Assembly: GCF_902859695.1 (NCBI RefSeq)
Contig: NZ_CADIJL010000006.1
Span: 174,610-238,609, forward strand
Origin: Achromobacter ruhlandii
GTDB taxonomy: Bacteria > Pseudomonadota > Gammaproteobacteria > Burkholderiales > Burkholderiaceae_B
Reading direction: 5' to 3'
Length of the DNA: 64,000 nt
Part shown: positions 44,913 through 52,542 of the stretch, in pieces
Layout of the letters: the number at the start of each line of letters is the position of its first letter
How positions within the stretch are numbered: the stretch's first letter is position 1
Made by a program: the position numbers and the translations under genes
The notes under the pieces: generated by a model
Database searches by the model: none
Told to the model about the DNA's origin: nothing
Seen by the model: only the letters and a program-made list of their open reading frames with translations

Positions 44913-45312
44913 TCAGTTCGTCTTCGACGGCGGCGGGGGCGGGTTCTGGCGCCGGGGCGAACACCCGCAGGCGGTGGCCGTCGGGGTCGAGCGCGACGAA
45001 GGTGCGGCCGAAGTCCATGTTGGTGGGGGCCTGCAGGATCGGCAGGCCGCGCAGGCTCCAGTCGAGGTGGCGCTGGTTGAGCGCGTCGGCGTCGGGTACG
45101 GTGAAGGCCAGTTCGGTGCAGCCGCCGCGGCCGGCGGCGGCCGGTTCCACGGTGTGGCGCGACCACAGGCCCAGCATCAGGCCGGAGTCGAGCGCGAACA
45201 GGGCGAAGGTGGGCGAGCTTTCGACGGGCGGGCGGTTCAGCAGCGCGCTGTAGAACGCCGCGCTGGCCTCGGGCTTGTCGACGTAGAAAATGACGAAGTT
45301 CTTGGCGGACAT
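44884..45312 (-). CDS. VOC/glyoxalase-family protein
   Basis: A 142-residue protein with two betaalphabetabetabeta modules (NFVIFYVDKPEASAAFYSAL and CTELAFTVPDADALNQRH), the vicinal oxygen chelate fold. Members include glyoxalase, dioxygenases and antibiotic-binding resistance proteins. The C-terminal GRTFVALDPDGHRLRVF supplies the usual metal-site region. The WYL regulator at 45423 on the same strand is 110 bases upstream and likely controls it. Confidence 0.85.
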   Translation of the reverse strand: MSAKNFVIFYVDKPEASAAFYSALLNRPPVESSPTFALFALDSGLMLGLWSRHTVEPAAAGRGGCTELAFTVPDADALNQRHLDWSLRGLPILQAPTNMDFGRTFVALDPDGHRLRVFAPAPEPAPAAVEDELITIPAFPGA

Positions 45313-45422
45313 GATGCGCTCCTGGTTGAATGAGCGCTCATCTTAGAGAGCCATGCTGTCAGATTTTGTCAGCAGTCTTCATGCCGATGTCGCACCCGCC
45401 GGCGCGCGGCGCACGCCAGGGA

Positions 45423-46115
45423 TCAGCAGGGGTCGCCCTTGGCCGTATTGATGGCGCGCCACTCCTTGAGCAAGGCCTGGCGGCGGCGTGGATAGCGTTG
45501 CCCGGCTTCGAGCGTGGCGATGCGGTCGGTGCGGAAATGGCGGAAGTCCTGGCGCAGTTCGCACCAGGCCATGACGATGCGCACGCTGTCGAAAAATCCC
45601 AGGGCGAACGGCCAGATGACGCGTTCGGAATCGGCGCCCTTGTCGTCGCGGTAGGTGATGGCGATTTTCTGCTCGCCGCGGATGGCCTGGCGGATCAGCG
45701 ACAGGTCGACCCGGTCGACCACCGCCCAGCTGCTGGGGCCGACCAGCAGCGGAATGGCGTCCAGTTCGTCGCGCAGTTCGCGCGGCAGCACCGCGCTGAT
45801 CTTGGCCAGCGCGTTGGCGGCGGCCTGGCCCAGGCGCGGATCGGAACGGCCGGCCACCCAGCGGGTGCCCAGCACCAGGGCCTCGATCTCCTCGGTGCTG
45901 AACATCAGCGGCGGCAGCATGAAGCCGGGCCGCAGCACGTAGCCGATGCCAGGCTCGCCCTCGATCTCGGCGCCCTGCGCCTGCAGCGTGGCGATGTCGC
46001 GGTACAGCGTGCGCAGGCTGACGCCCAGGTCGGCGGCCAGGCGGTGGCCGCTGACGGGCAGGCGGTGGCAGCGCAGGGTCTGCAGCAGGTCCAGGAGGCG
46101 TTCGGTGCGGGACAT
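45423..46115 (-). CDS. YafY-type HTH/WYL transcriptional regulator
   Basis: A 230-residue regulator. The N-terminal HTH_11 domain (RLLDLLQTLRCHRLPVSGHR, then SLRTLYRDIATLQAQGAE) is followed by a WYL domain that binds small ligands or nucleic acids, with IWPFALGFFDSVRIVMAWCE as its core. It is transcribed toward the VOC gene, a pairing common in Burkholderiales. Confidence 0.9.
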   Translation of the reverse strand: MSRTERLLDLLQTLRCHRLPVSGHRLAADLGVSLRTLYRDIATLQAQGAEIEGEPGIGYVLRPGFMLPPLMFSTEEIEALVLGTRWVAGRSDPRLGQAAANALAKISAVLPRELRDELDAIPLLVGPSSWAVVDRVDLSLIRQAIRGEQKIAITYRDDKGADSERVIWPFALGFFDSVRIVMAWCELRQDFRHFRTDRIATLEAGQRYPRRRQALLKEWRAINTAKGDPC

Positions 46116-46203
46116 GGGAGCGGGGGAGGGCGGGACGGCGTAATGCTGCCATGGAATGGCAGCAGCGGGAAGCCGCGGCCCGCCGTTCTTGATCCGGCCG
46201 TCC

Positions 46204-47166
46204 TCAACCCGGCAGCGCCGCCAGCCAGTCGTGCACCCGCCCGGCCAACTCCAGGCTGTTGCGGTCCATCATCAGCATGTGCGAGTTGCCGCGGATGCCC
46301 AGGTCGGGCAACGACAGCACCGTGACGCTGGCATGGCGCGCCGCGAATTCCCGCACCCGTGCGCGCATCCGCGGCCAGCGCGGATCGGTGTCCATGTGGT
46401 CGCCCATCACGACCAGCGTGGGAGTGTCGTAGCGGGCACCGGGCCCGAGGTCCGGGATGCTGGCCGGCTCCAGCGCCACCAGCGCGCGCACCCGCTCGGG
46501 CAGAGCGTGGGCGGCGCGGATGCCGAACACGCCGGCCTGCGAATGGCAGACCACGATGGCCGCGCCGATCCGCTCCAGGAAGGCCTGGTAGGCGCGCAGG
46601 ATGGCGGCATCGGTGTGGACCCAGCGCGGCACCATCTGCGCGGCCAGCTCGTCGAACGCCTCCAGCGGGAATTGCGTGTCCGGGTAGGCGCTGCCGGGGC
46701 CGGGCCGGGTGCCCGGGCGGCCGATGCGAAAGCGCGTGTAGCAGTCCTCGCGCGCCTGCACCACCGGCGCGTCGGGCCAGACGTGCGGCGCGGCGCCGGC
46801 GCGGCCGCGTTCCACCGCGTCACACAGGTAGGCGTCCCAGCCGCGCCGCAGGAAATAGTGCAGCCAGCCCTGGCGGCCGTCCGGCGTGGTCTCCCAGGCC
46901 GCGCCGGTCATGCCGCCGCCATGCCAGAACGCCAGCGGCGGCCGGCCGCTGGCCGGCTCCGACAGGAAGTACTGCGCATACATCTGTTCGACGCGGTAGG
47001 TGCCGTTGGGATCCAGCGCCACCGGCTGGCCGCCTTCGGCCATGATCAGCTCGCGTCGCGGCAGGCCGCTGAGCGCCAGGTCGCGGCCGCCGACATGGAA
47101 GGCGCCCATGTCGCGCAGGCGGATCGGCGCCAGCGCCGCGCCGTCGTCCAGGGGCGCGGCCATCAT
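46204..47166 (-). CDS. alpha/beta-hydrolase esterase coupled to a Bug protein
   Basis: A 320-residue hydrolase. The oxyanion loop is WHGGGMTGAAW, the nucleophile elbow CHSQAG with Ser, and His lies in RGNSHMLMMDRNS. It has no signal peptide. Its ATG overlaps the stop of the upstream Bug gene (ATGA, 47163-47166), so the pair is translationally coupled. An ester or lactone captured by the Bug protein could be its substrate; this is inference. Confidence 0.85.
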   Translation of the reverse strand: MMAAPLDDGAALAPIRLRDMGAFHVGGRDLALSGLPRRELIMAEGGQPVALDPNGTYRVEQMYAQYFLSEPASGRPPLAFWHGGGMTGAAWETTPDGRQGWLHYFLRRGWDAYLCDAVERGRAGAAPHVWPDAPVVQAREDCYTRFRIGRPGTRPGPGSAYPDTQFPLEAFDELAAQMVPRWVHTDAAILRAYQAFLERIGAAIVVCHSQAGVFGIRAAHALPERVRALVALEPASIPDLGPGARYDTPTLVVMGDHMDTDPRWPRMRARVREFAARHASVTVLSLPDLGIRGNSHMLMMDRNSLELAGRVHDWLAALPG

Positions 47167-48176
47167 TCGGCCTTGATGTGGTTGGTCTCGATGACCTGTT
47201 TCCACTTGGCCGTTTCGGTGGTGACGAAGCGGCCCAGGTCGGCGCGCGAGCCGGCGGCGGTCTCGACGCCCAATTCGCGCATCTTGGCCGCCACCTCGGG
47301 CGCCTGCAGCGCCTGGGCGAAGGCGTCGTGCAGCGTGTTCAGCACCGGGGCCGGGGTGCCGGCCGGCGCCATCACGCCGAACCAGGGCGTGATCAGGAAG
47401 TCGGGCACGCCGGCCTCGGCGAAGGTCGGCACGTCCGGAATCGCCGGGGCGCGCGCGGCGCTGGCCACGGCCAGGGCGCGCAGCTTGCCGGCGCGGATGT
47501 TGGCCAGCGAGGCCGGCAGGTTGTCGAAGTACATGTCGACCTGGCCGCCGAGCAGGTCGGCCGCCACCTGGCCGGCGCCCTTGTACGGGATGTGGGCCAG
47601 GTCGATGCCGGCGCGCTGCTTGAGCAGCTCGGTCGCCAGGTGGGCCGAGCCGCCGATGCCGGAGGAGGCCGAATTGAGCTTGCCGGGGTTGGCGCGGGCA
47701 TACGCCAGCAGCGCCGGCAGCGTGTCGGCCGGCACTTTGGGATTGATCACCAGCACGCTCGGCACCGTGCCGATCATGGCGACGGGCGCGAAGTCCTTGA
47801 CGATGTCGTAGGGCGCCGGCTGGTAGAGCGACGGCGCCACGGTGCAACCGAACGCGCACATCAGCAGCGTCTGGCCGTCGGGCGCGGCGCGCGCCACCGC
47901 CTGCGCGCCGATGTTGCCGCCGGCGCCGGCGCGGTTCTCGACGATCAGCGGCTGGCCGAGGCGCTTGGAAAGGTTGTCGCTGAGCAGGCGCGCCAGGATG
48001 TCGGGCGTGCCGCCGGCGGGGAAGGGCACTACCAGCGTGATCGGGCGGCTGGGGAAATCGGTGGCATGGGCCGCCAGCGGCAGGCAGGCGGCCAGCGCCA
48101 GCAGGGCGCGGCCGGCCCAGCGGGCCAGCACGGGGCGGATGCGCCGGGGCGCGGGAAGGTGGCGGGTGGGGCCCAT
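47163..48176 (-). CDS. tripartite tricarboxylate transporter receptor (Bug) protein
   Basis: A 337-residue periplasmic binding protein with a long Arg-rich signal peptide ending PLAAHA. The Bug fold is marked by FPSRPITLVVPFPAGGTPDI, ENRAGAGGNIGAQ and IPYKGAGQVAADLLGGQVDM. These bind carboxylates and are hugely amplified in Bordetella and Achromobacter. No TctA/TctB permease is adjacent, as is typical of orphan Bugs. The LysR gene at 48333 is divergent. Confidence 0.93.
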   Translation of the reverse strand: MGPTRHLPAPRRIRPVLARWAGRALLALAACLPLAAHATDFPSRPITLVVPFPAGGTPDILARLLSDNLSKRLGQPLIVENRAGAGGNIGAQAVARAAPDGQTLLMCAFGCTVAPSLYQPAPYDIVKDFAPVAMIGTVPSVLVINPKVPADTLPALLAYARANPGKLNSASSGIGGSAHLATELLKQRAGIDLAHIPYKGAGQVAADLLGGQVDMYFDNLPASLANIRAGKLRALAVASAARAPAIPDVPTFAEAGVPDFLITPWFGVMAPAGTPAPVLNTLHDAFAQALQAPEVAAKMRELGVETAAGSRADLGRFVTTETAKWKQVIETNHIKAE

Positions 48177-48332
48177 GGTTGTCTCCGTAGCGGGCGGCCG
48201 GGTCGAAACGCCCGGTCCGTGGCGGACTGTAGCCAAGCCGGCCGCGCCTGCCCAATGCCGGCGGCGCAAGACCACCATATCGAATCCGGTATGGTTCTTT
48301 TCAGTCATTCAGTTACGGCATAGCATGGCGCC

Positions 48333-49283
48333 ATGAGCGACCCCCACTCCTTGCCCTCGCTGCGCAGGCTCGACATGAACCTGCTGCTGACCTTCGACGT
48401 GCTGATGCGCACGCGCAGCGCCACCGCCAGCTCGCGCCTGCTGCACAAGACCCAGCCGGCCATCAGCCGCGACCTGGCGCGCCTGCGCCTGCGGCTGGAG
48501 GACCCGCTGCTGGTGGTGGTGAAGGGACGTTTCGTTCCGACCGAGCGGGCGCTGGAGCTGCACGCGTCGGTGCATGACGCGCTGGCGCAGATCGAGGCCG
48601 CGCTGCGCCCGCCCGAGGCCTTCGATCCGGCGCGCGCCGAAGGCGTGGTCAACATCGGCACCGGCGCGCACAGCGAAATCCTGCTGGCCGCGCCGCTGAT
48701 CGAGCGGCTGCACCGCGCCGCGCCCGGCGTGACGCTGCGCTTCCAGTCGCTGCACGGCGATTTCGCGCCCGACGACCTGGAGGCCGAACGGCTGCATATC
48801 GCCATCGGCCTGTTCGGCAAGGTGCCGGCGCGCTTTCACCGCGATGCGCTGCACACCGACCGCCGCGTCTGCGTGCTGTCGGCGCGGCATCCCTGGGCCG
48901 GGCGCGGCGCCCTGACGCTGGCCGACCTGGGCGCCATCAAGTGGTTCGCGTTCGAGCAGATGTACGGCCGCGAGACGACCTTCGACCGGCTGCTCAAGCC
49001 GGGCGCCGGCCGCATGGCATTCTCGGCCTATCTGTCGGGCTTCGGCGTGGCGCCCTATGTGCTGGTGGAGACCGACTACGCCACCACCATGCCGGCCAGC
49101 GTGGCGCGGGCGCACTGCCGCCATTTCCCGCTGGCGATGCTGGAGATGCCAGCGCGCCTGCGGCGCATGGAACTGGCGATGGTGTGGGCGCGCCGCCAGC
49201 ACGCCTCGCCGTTGCAGGCGTGGCTGCGCGGCCAGGTGCGCGACGTGCTGCGCGAGCGCCTGGCCGCCGACGTCCCGGCTTAG
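48333..49283 (+). CDS. LysR-family regulator divergent from the Bug/esterase pair
   Basis: A 316-residue LysR protein of the NodD/PcpR-like branch (LRRLDMNLLLTFDVLMRTRS, then KTQPAISRDLARLR). It shares a 156-base spacer with the Bug gene and probably regulates it. Its end overlaps the convergent 2H-phosphoesterase-like gene by four bases (49280-49283). Confidence 0.92.
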   Translation: MSDPHSLPSLRRLDMNLLLTFDVLMRTRSATASSRLLHKTQPAISRDLARLRLRLEDPLLVVVKGRFVPTERALELHASVHDALAQIEAALRPPEAFDPARAEGVVNIGTGAHSEILLAAPLIERLHRAAPGVTLRFQSLHGDFAPDDLEAERLHIAIGLFGKVPARFHRDALHTDRRVCVLSARHPWAGRGALTLADLGAIKWFAFEQMYGRETTFDRLLKPGAGRMAFSAYLSGFGVAPYVLVETDYATTMPASVARAHCRHFPLAMLEMPARLRRMELAMVWARRQHASPLQAWLRGQVRDVLRERLAADVPA

Positions 49284-50140
49284 CGGGCGACCGGCTTGCC
49301 GGTGGCCACGTCGATGGCCGAGCCGTCTTCCAGGCTGACGCGGTAGATCTCGCGCAGCACGTTGCCGGCAAAGCCGATCTCGACGATGGACACGTCCTTG
49401 AAGGTGGCCTGGATGCCGTCGGGCAGCGCGGCGTTGAACTTGGCGGACTCCTGCTTCATGGCGTCGGCCAGGCGCGCGTCGTACGGCGTCATGCTGTAGA
49501 CCAGCGTGGTGTGCGGGTTGTGGGCGCGCACTTCCTTGCCGTCCTTCATCACGTTGACGCCGCTCACGCCCATGGTCTTGACCAGCTCGCGGCCGGCATC
49601 GGCCATCTTGGCGTAGACCGGGCCGGTCACGCGCGGCAGCGGGCCGTCGCGCAGCGGCGCCAGGGCGGCGGTGGTCACGGTGTTGTAGGCCATCATGGCC
49701 TCGAAGCCCGCGCCGCTCTTGACCACGCCCAGGTCCAGCCACCAAGGGTGGCCCGCGCCCTTGGCGGCTTCGGTCGGATAGAAGTCCTTGAGCGTCACCT
49801 GCAGCGGCGCCGGCGGCTTGGGCAGCGCGCGCAGCATGCGCTGCGGCGTGGCGCTGTCGGCGCTGTGGATGTGGACCACGGTCACGTGCGGGATATTGGG
49901 CGTTGCGGCCTCGGTCTTCAGGCCCAGCGCCAGCAGGTCCTGCTTGAGCGTGCCGTTGACCTTGGCGTCCAGCACGGCGTTCACTTCCTTGGGCAGGCGG
50001 TACACCACGCCATAGGTGGTCTTGTGTTCACGGAAGGCGGGCTGCTCCAGCGCGCTGTTGTCGATGGGAGCGGCGAAGGCGGCCGAGAGGGTGGCCAGGG
50101 ACAGGCCCAGGGCGGCCAGGGGCAAGACGCGTTTGATCAT
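49280..50140 (-). CDS. exported 2H-phosphoesterase-like protein
   Basis: A 286-residue protein with signal peptide (MIKRVLPLAALGLSLATLSA, cleavage near AFAA). Two HxT motifs, HVT at 85-87 (NIPHVTVVH) and HTT at 210-212 (HNPHTTLVY), are the hallmark of the 2H phosphodiesterase superfamily (LigT, cyclic phosphodiesterase). Members cut 2'-5' or cyclic phosphodiesters, but most are cytoplasmic; a periplasmic one is unusual. The name is an inference from motif spacing. Confidence 0.65.
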   Translation of the reverse strand: MIKRVLPLAALGLSLATLSAAFAAPIDNSALEQPAFREHKTTYGVVYRLPKEVNAVLDAKVNGTLKQDLLALGLKTEAATPNIPHVTVVHIHSADSATPQRMLRALPKPPAPLQVTLKDFYPTEAAKGAGHPWWLDLGVVKSGAGFEAMMAYNTVTTAALAPLRDGPLPRVTGPVYAKMADAGRELVKTMGVSGVNVMKDGKEVRAHNPHTTLVYSMTPYDARLADAMKQESAKFNAALPDGIQATFKDVSIVEIGFAGNVLREIYRVSLEDGSAIDVATGKPVAR

Positions 50141-50267
50141 GGATTTTCCTTGTATGTTCAAGACCCGCGAGAGTCCGGTCCAGTGTGGCCACGCCGGATG
50201 TACGGCGTATTGCACCAGTCCAAAGAAATCCGATAGGCGGCCAAGCCGGGCCGATAGCTGCGCCCGG

Positions 50268-50735
50268 CTATAGCAGGAAGACGGCCGCCACGATCAGCAG
50301 CCCCAGCGCCAGGTTGACGCCGACCCAGCGGCGGATGCCCGCCATGGCCTGGCCGCCGCGCGGCCATTCCGACGCGGCCACCGCCGCGCGCAGGCGCGGA
50401 TAGAGCGCGGCGCGGATGTAGCCATAGATGGCCGTCATCACCAGCCCGCCCGCGGCCATCACGGTCCAGGCGCGCGGCATGAAGAAGGCGCCGCCGCTGC
50501 GCGCGGCCTGGGCCGCCTCCTGGCCGATCATGAGCGCGCCGGTCGCCAGGATCAGCACGATGGCGGCCAGTACCGCGTTCAGGAAGGGGCCGAGCACCGC
50601 GTCCATCAGGCGCAGCCGTTGCGGCGGCTCCAGTCGTGCGGCCGCCGGCCGCAGGAAACAGTGGGCGAACAGCATGCCGCCGACCCACAGGATCACGGCC
50701 AGCAGGTGGATGAGTTTGAGCGCGCTGTAGAGCAT
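50268..50735 (-). CDS. CopD-family membrane protein
   Basis: A 155-residue protein with four helices and the CopD signature LKLIHLLAVILWVGGMLFAH, with a His pair in the first helix. CopD-like proteins are linked to copper uptake or to heme/electron transfer. It lies between the 2H gene and the heme locus, on the opposite strand to hurI. It has no obvious partner gene. Confidence 0.8.
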   Translation of the reverse strand: MLYSALKLIHLLAVILWVGGMLFAHCFLRPAAARLEPPQRLRLMDAVLGPFLNAVLAAIVLILATGALMIGQEAAQAARSGGAFFMPRAWTVMAAGGLVMTAIYGYIRAALYPRLRAAVAASEWPRGGQAMAGIRRWVGVNLALGLLIVAAVFLL

Positions 50736-50893
50736 GGTGTCGGGCTTCGGGAATGGCCCGCGTCGTCGCAATGTCGACGGCAAGGGCTGGCTGTGGGCGG
50801 TGGCCGCCGGGGAGATCCCGGCCGAATCTGTCCCCATCATATATCCGGCAGGGGCGCCGGCGGGCGTCTTGACGCGCATCAGGGGTTTCCATT

Positions 50894-50912
50894 TAGAATG
50901 AGATTGATTTTT
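50894..50912 (+). promoter_or_regulatory. Fur-box-like site before hurI
   Basis: TAGAATGAGATTGATTTTT matches the 19-base Fur consensus GATAATGATAATCATTATC at 12 positions. It sits 32 bases upstream of the hurI GTG in an AT-rich stretch, the expected place for iron repression of a heme-uptake sigma factor. Confidence 0.65.
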
Positions 50913-50943
50913 ATTTGTGATCAAGAAAGTTCGGGAGCCCACC

Positions 50944-51453
50944 GTGTCCAACCTTGCGCTAGCCTCCGGCGACGCCGTCCATCTGCTTTACCGCGCGCAC
51001 CACGGATGGCTGCACAACTGGTTGCGGGGCAAGCTGGGCAATTCCTGCGACGCCGCCGATCTGGCCCAGGACACCTTCCTGCGCGTGCTGCGCCATCGCC
51101 AGGAACTCGACGCGCTGCGCGAACCGCGCGCCTACCTGACCACCATCGCCAAGCGCCTGCTGCTGAACCACCATCGGCGCCGTTCGCTCGAACTCGCCTA
51201 CCTGGAGGCGCTGGCCGCCTTGCCCGAGGCGCAGGCGCCATCGCCCGAGCAACGCCTGCTCATCCTCGAAACATTGCAGGAAATCGACGAGATGCTGGCC
51301 GGCCTGGCGCGGCCGGCGCGGCAGGCGTTCCTGATGGCGCAGATCGAAGGCCTCAGCCACACCGAGATCGCCGCGCGGTTGAATGTGTCGACGCGCTCGG
51401 TGCATCGCTACATTGCCAAGGGATACGAACAATGCATCCTGGCGGTGATGTGA
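50944..51453 (+). CDS. hurI: ECF sigma factor for heme uptake
   Basis: A 169-residue FecI-type sigma factor: region 2 (LLYRAHHGWLHNWLRGKLGN, then DLAQDTFLRVL) and region 4 (GLSHTEIAARLNVSTRSVHR). The GTG at 50944 has GGGAG six bases upstream and is preferred over a GTG at 50917. In Bordetella the homologue HurI/RhuI, released by heme occupancy of BhuR, transcribes bhuR. A Fur-like site lies upstream. Confidence 0.93.
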   Translation: MSNLALASGDAVHLLYRAHHGWLHNWLRGKLGNSCDAADLAQDTFLRVLRHRQELDALREPRAYLTTIAKRLLLNHHRRRSLELAYLEALAALPEAQAPSPEQRLLILETLQEIDEMLAGLARPARQAFLMAQIEGLSHTEIAARLNVSTRSVHRYIAKGYEQCILAVM

Positions 51454-52430
51454 GCCTGTCGTGGGCGGCCGCGGCGCTGCCCGCGGTCGACCGCAAGGTC
51501 GCGCGCGAAGCGGCGCGCTGGTTGATGCGCCTGAGCTCCGAGCGGGCCACCGACGCCGACGTCCGCGCCTGCGCCCAATGGCGCGCCAGCAAGGCCGAAC
51601 ACGAGAACGCCTGGCAGCGCGCGCAGCGGGTCAATCAGCGCCTCGGGCTGGTCCCGGCGGCGCTGGGCATGGCGGCGCTGAACCGGCCCGAATCGGCCGG
51701 CCGGCGCGCGGCCGTCAAGACGCTGGCGGCGTTGGTCGTGGCCGGCCCGGCGGGCTGGGCCGCCTGGCGCGCCAGTCCGTTCGAATGGAGCGCCGACTAC
51801 CGCAGCGCGGCCGGCGAGCAGCGCCAGGTGGCCCTGGGCGATGGGTCGTCCCTGCGCCTGAACACGGCCAGCGCCGTCGACGTGCTGTACGACGGCGACC
51901 TGCGGCTGGTGCGCCTGCGCGCCGGCGAGATCGCGGTCCACGCGGTGGCCGAGGCCGGCACCCATCCCCGCCCGTTCGTGGTCCGCACGCGGCTGGGCGA
52001 TGTCCAGGCGCGGGCGGCGCGATTCTGCGTGCAGGACGCGGGCGCGGCGTGCCGCGTCAGCGTCCAGGAGGGCCGCGTCATGCTGGGCCGCGCCGGCGCC
52101 TGGGTGGCGCTGGCGGCGGGCGAGCAGGCCTGGCTGCGCGCCGGTGAGGTGCCGCGGCCCGAACCGGCCGATCCGCACGCCACCGACTGGATGCGTGGCG
52201 TGCTGCATGCCAGCGCCTGGCGCCTGGATGCGTTCGCGGCCGAATTGAGCCGTTATCGGCCGGGCGTGCTGCGTTGCGATCCGGCCGTGGCCGGGCTGCG
52301 GATTTCCGGCGCATTCCAATTGCATGACACCGACGCGGTGCTGGCGGCCCTGCCGTCCACGCTGCCGGTGCAGGTGCGCTATCGCAGCGCGTATTGGGTG
52401 ACGATCCTGCCGCGCGTCGGCCAGGCTTGA
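51432..52430 (+). CDS. hurR: FecR-type anti-sigma regulator for heme uptake
   Basis: A 332-residue FecR homologue. The cytoplasmic N-terminus with the DUF4880 segment (REAARWLMRLSSERATDADV) binds the sigma factor, one helix follows at about residue 95 (TLAALVVAGPAGWAAW), and the periplasmic FecR domain has ALGDGSSLRLNTASAVDV. The C-terminal part receives the signal from the BhuR N-terminus. It overlaps hurI by 22 bases. Confidence 0.92.
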   Translation: MHPGGDVSLSWAAAALPAVDRKVAREAARWLMRLSSERATDADVRACAQWRASKAEHENAWQRAQRVNQRLGLVPAALGMAALNRPESAGRRAAVKTLAALVVAGPAGWAAWRASPFEWSADYRSAAGEQRQVALGDGSSLRLNTASAVDVLYDGDLRLVRLRAGEIAVHAVAEAGTHPRPFVVRTRLGDVQARAARFCVQDAGAACRVSVQEGRVMLGRAGAWVALAAGEQAWLRAGEVPRPEPADPHATDWMRGVLHASAWRLDAFAAELSRYRPGVLRCDPAVAGLRISGAFQLHDTDAVLAALPSTLPVQVRYRSAYWVTILPRVGQA

Positions 52431-52542
52431 ATCGTCGCCGTTACAAAAAAACCGAGAGGGAGTTGTCCGGTTCGCATTTTTCCCGGGTCATGGTCAGTAG
52501 AGGCAGACGAATGCCGATACCCGTTGGATCGAAAGGACGACC
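52431..52542 (+). promoter_or_regulatory. probable HurI-dependent bhuR promoter region
   Basis: The 112-base gap before bhuR contains the AT-richer stretch TTGTCCGGTTCGCATTTTTC followed by GTCATGG about 17 bases on, a layout like FecI-type promoters. No precise consensus can be assigned by eye. Confidence 0.4.
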
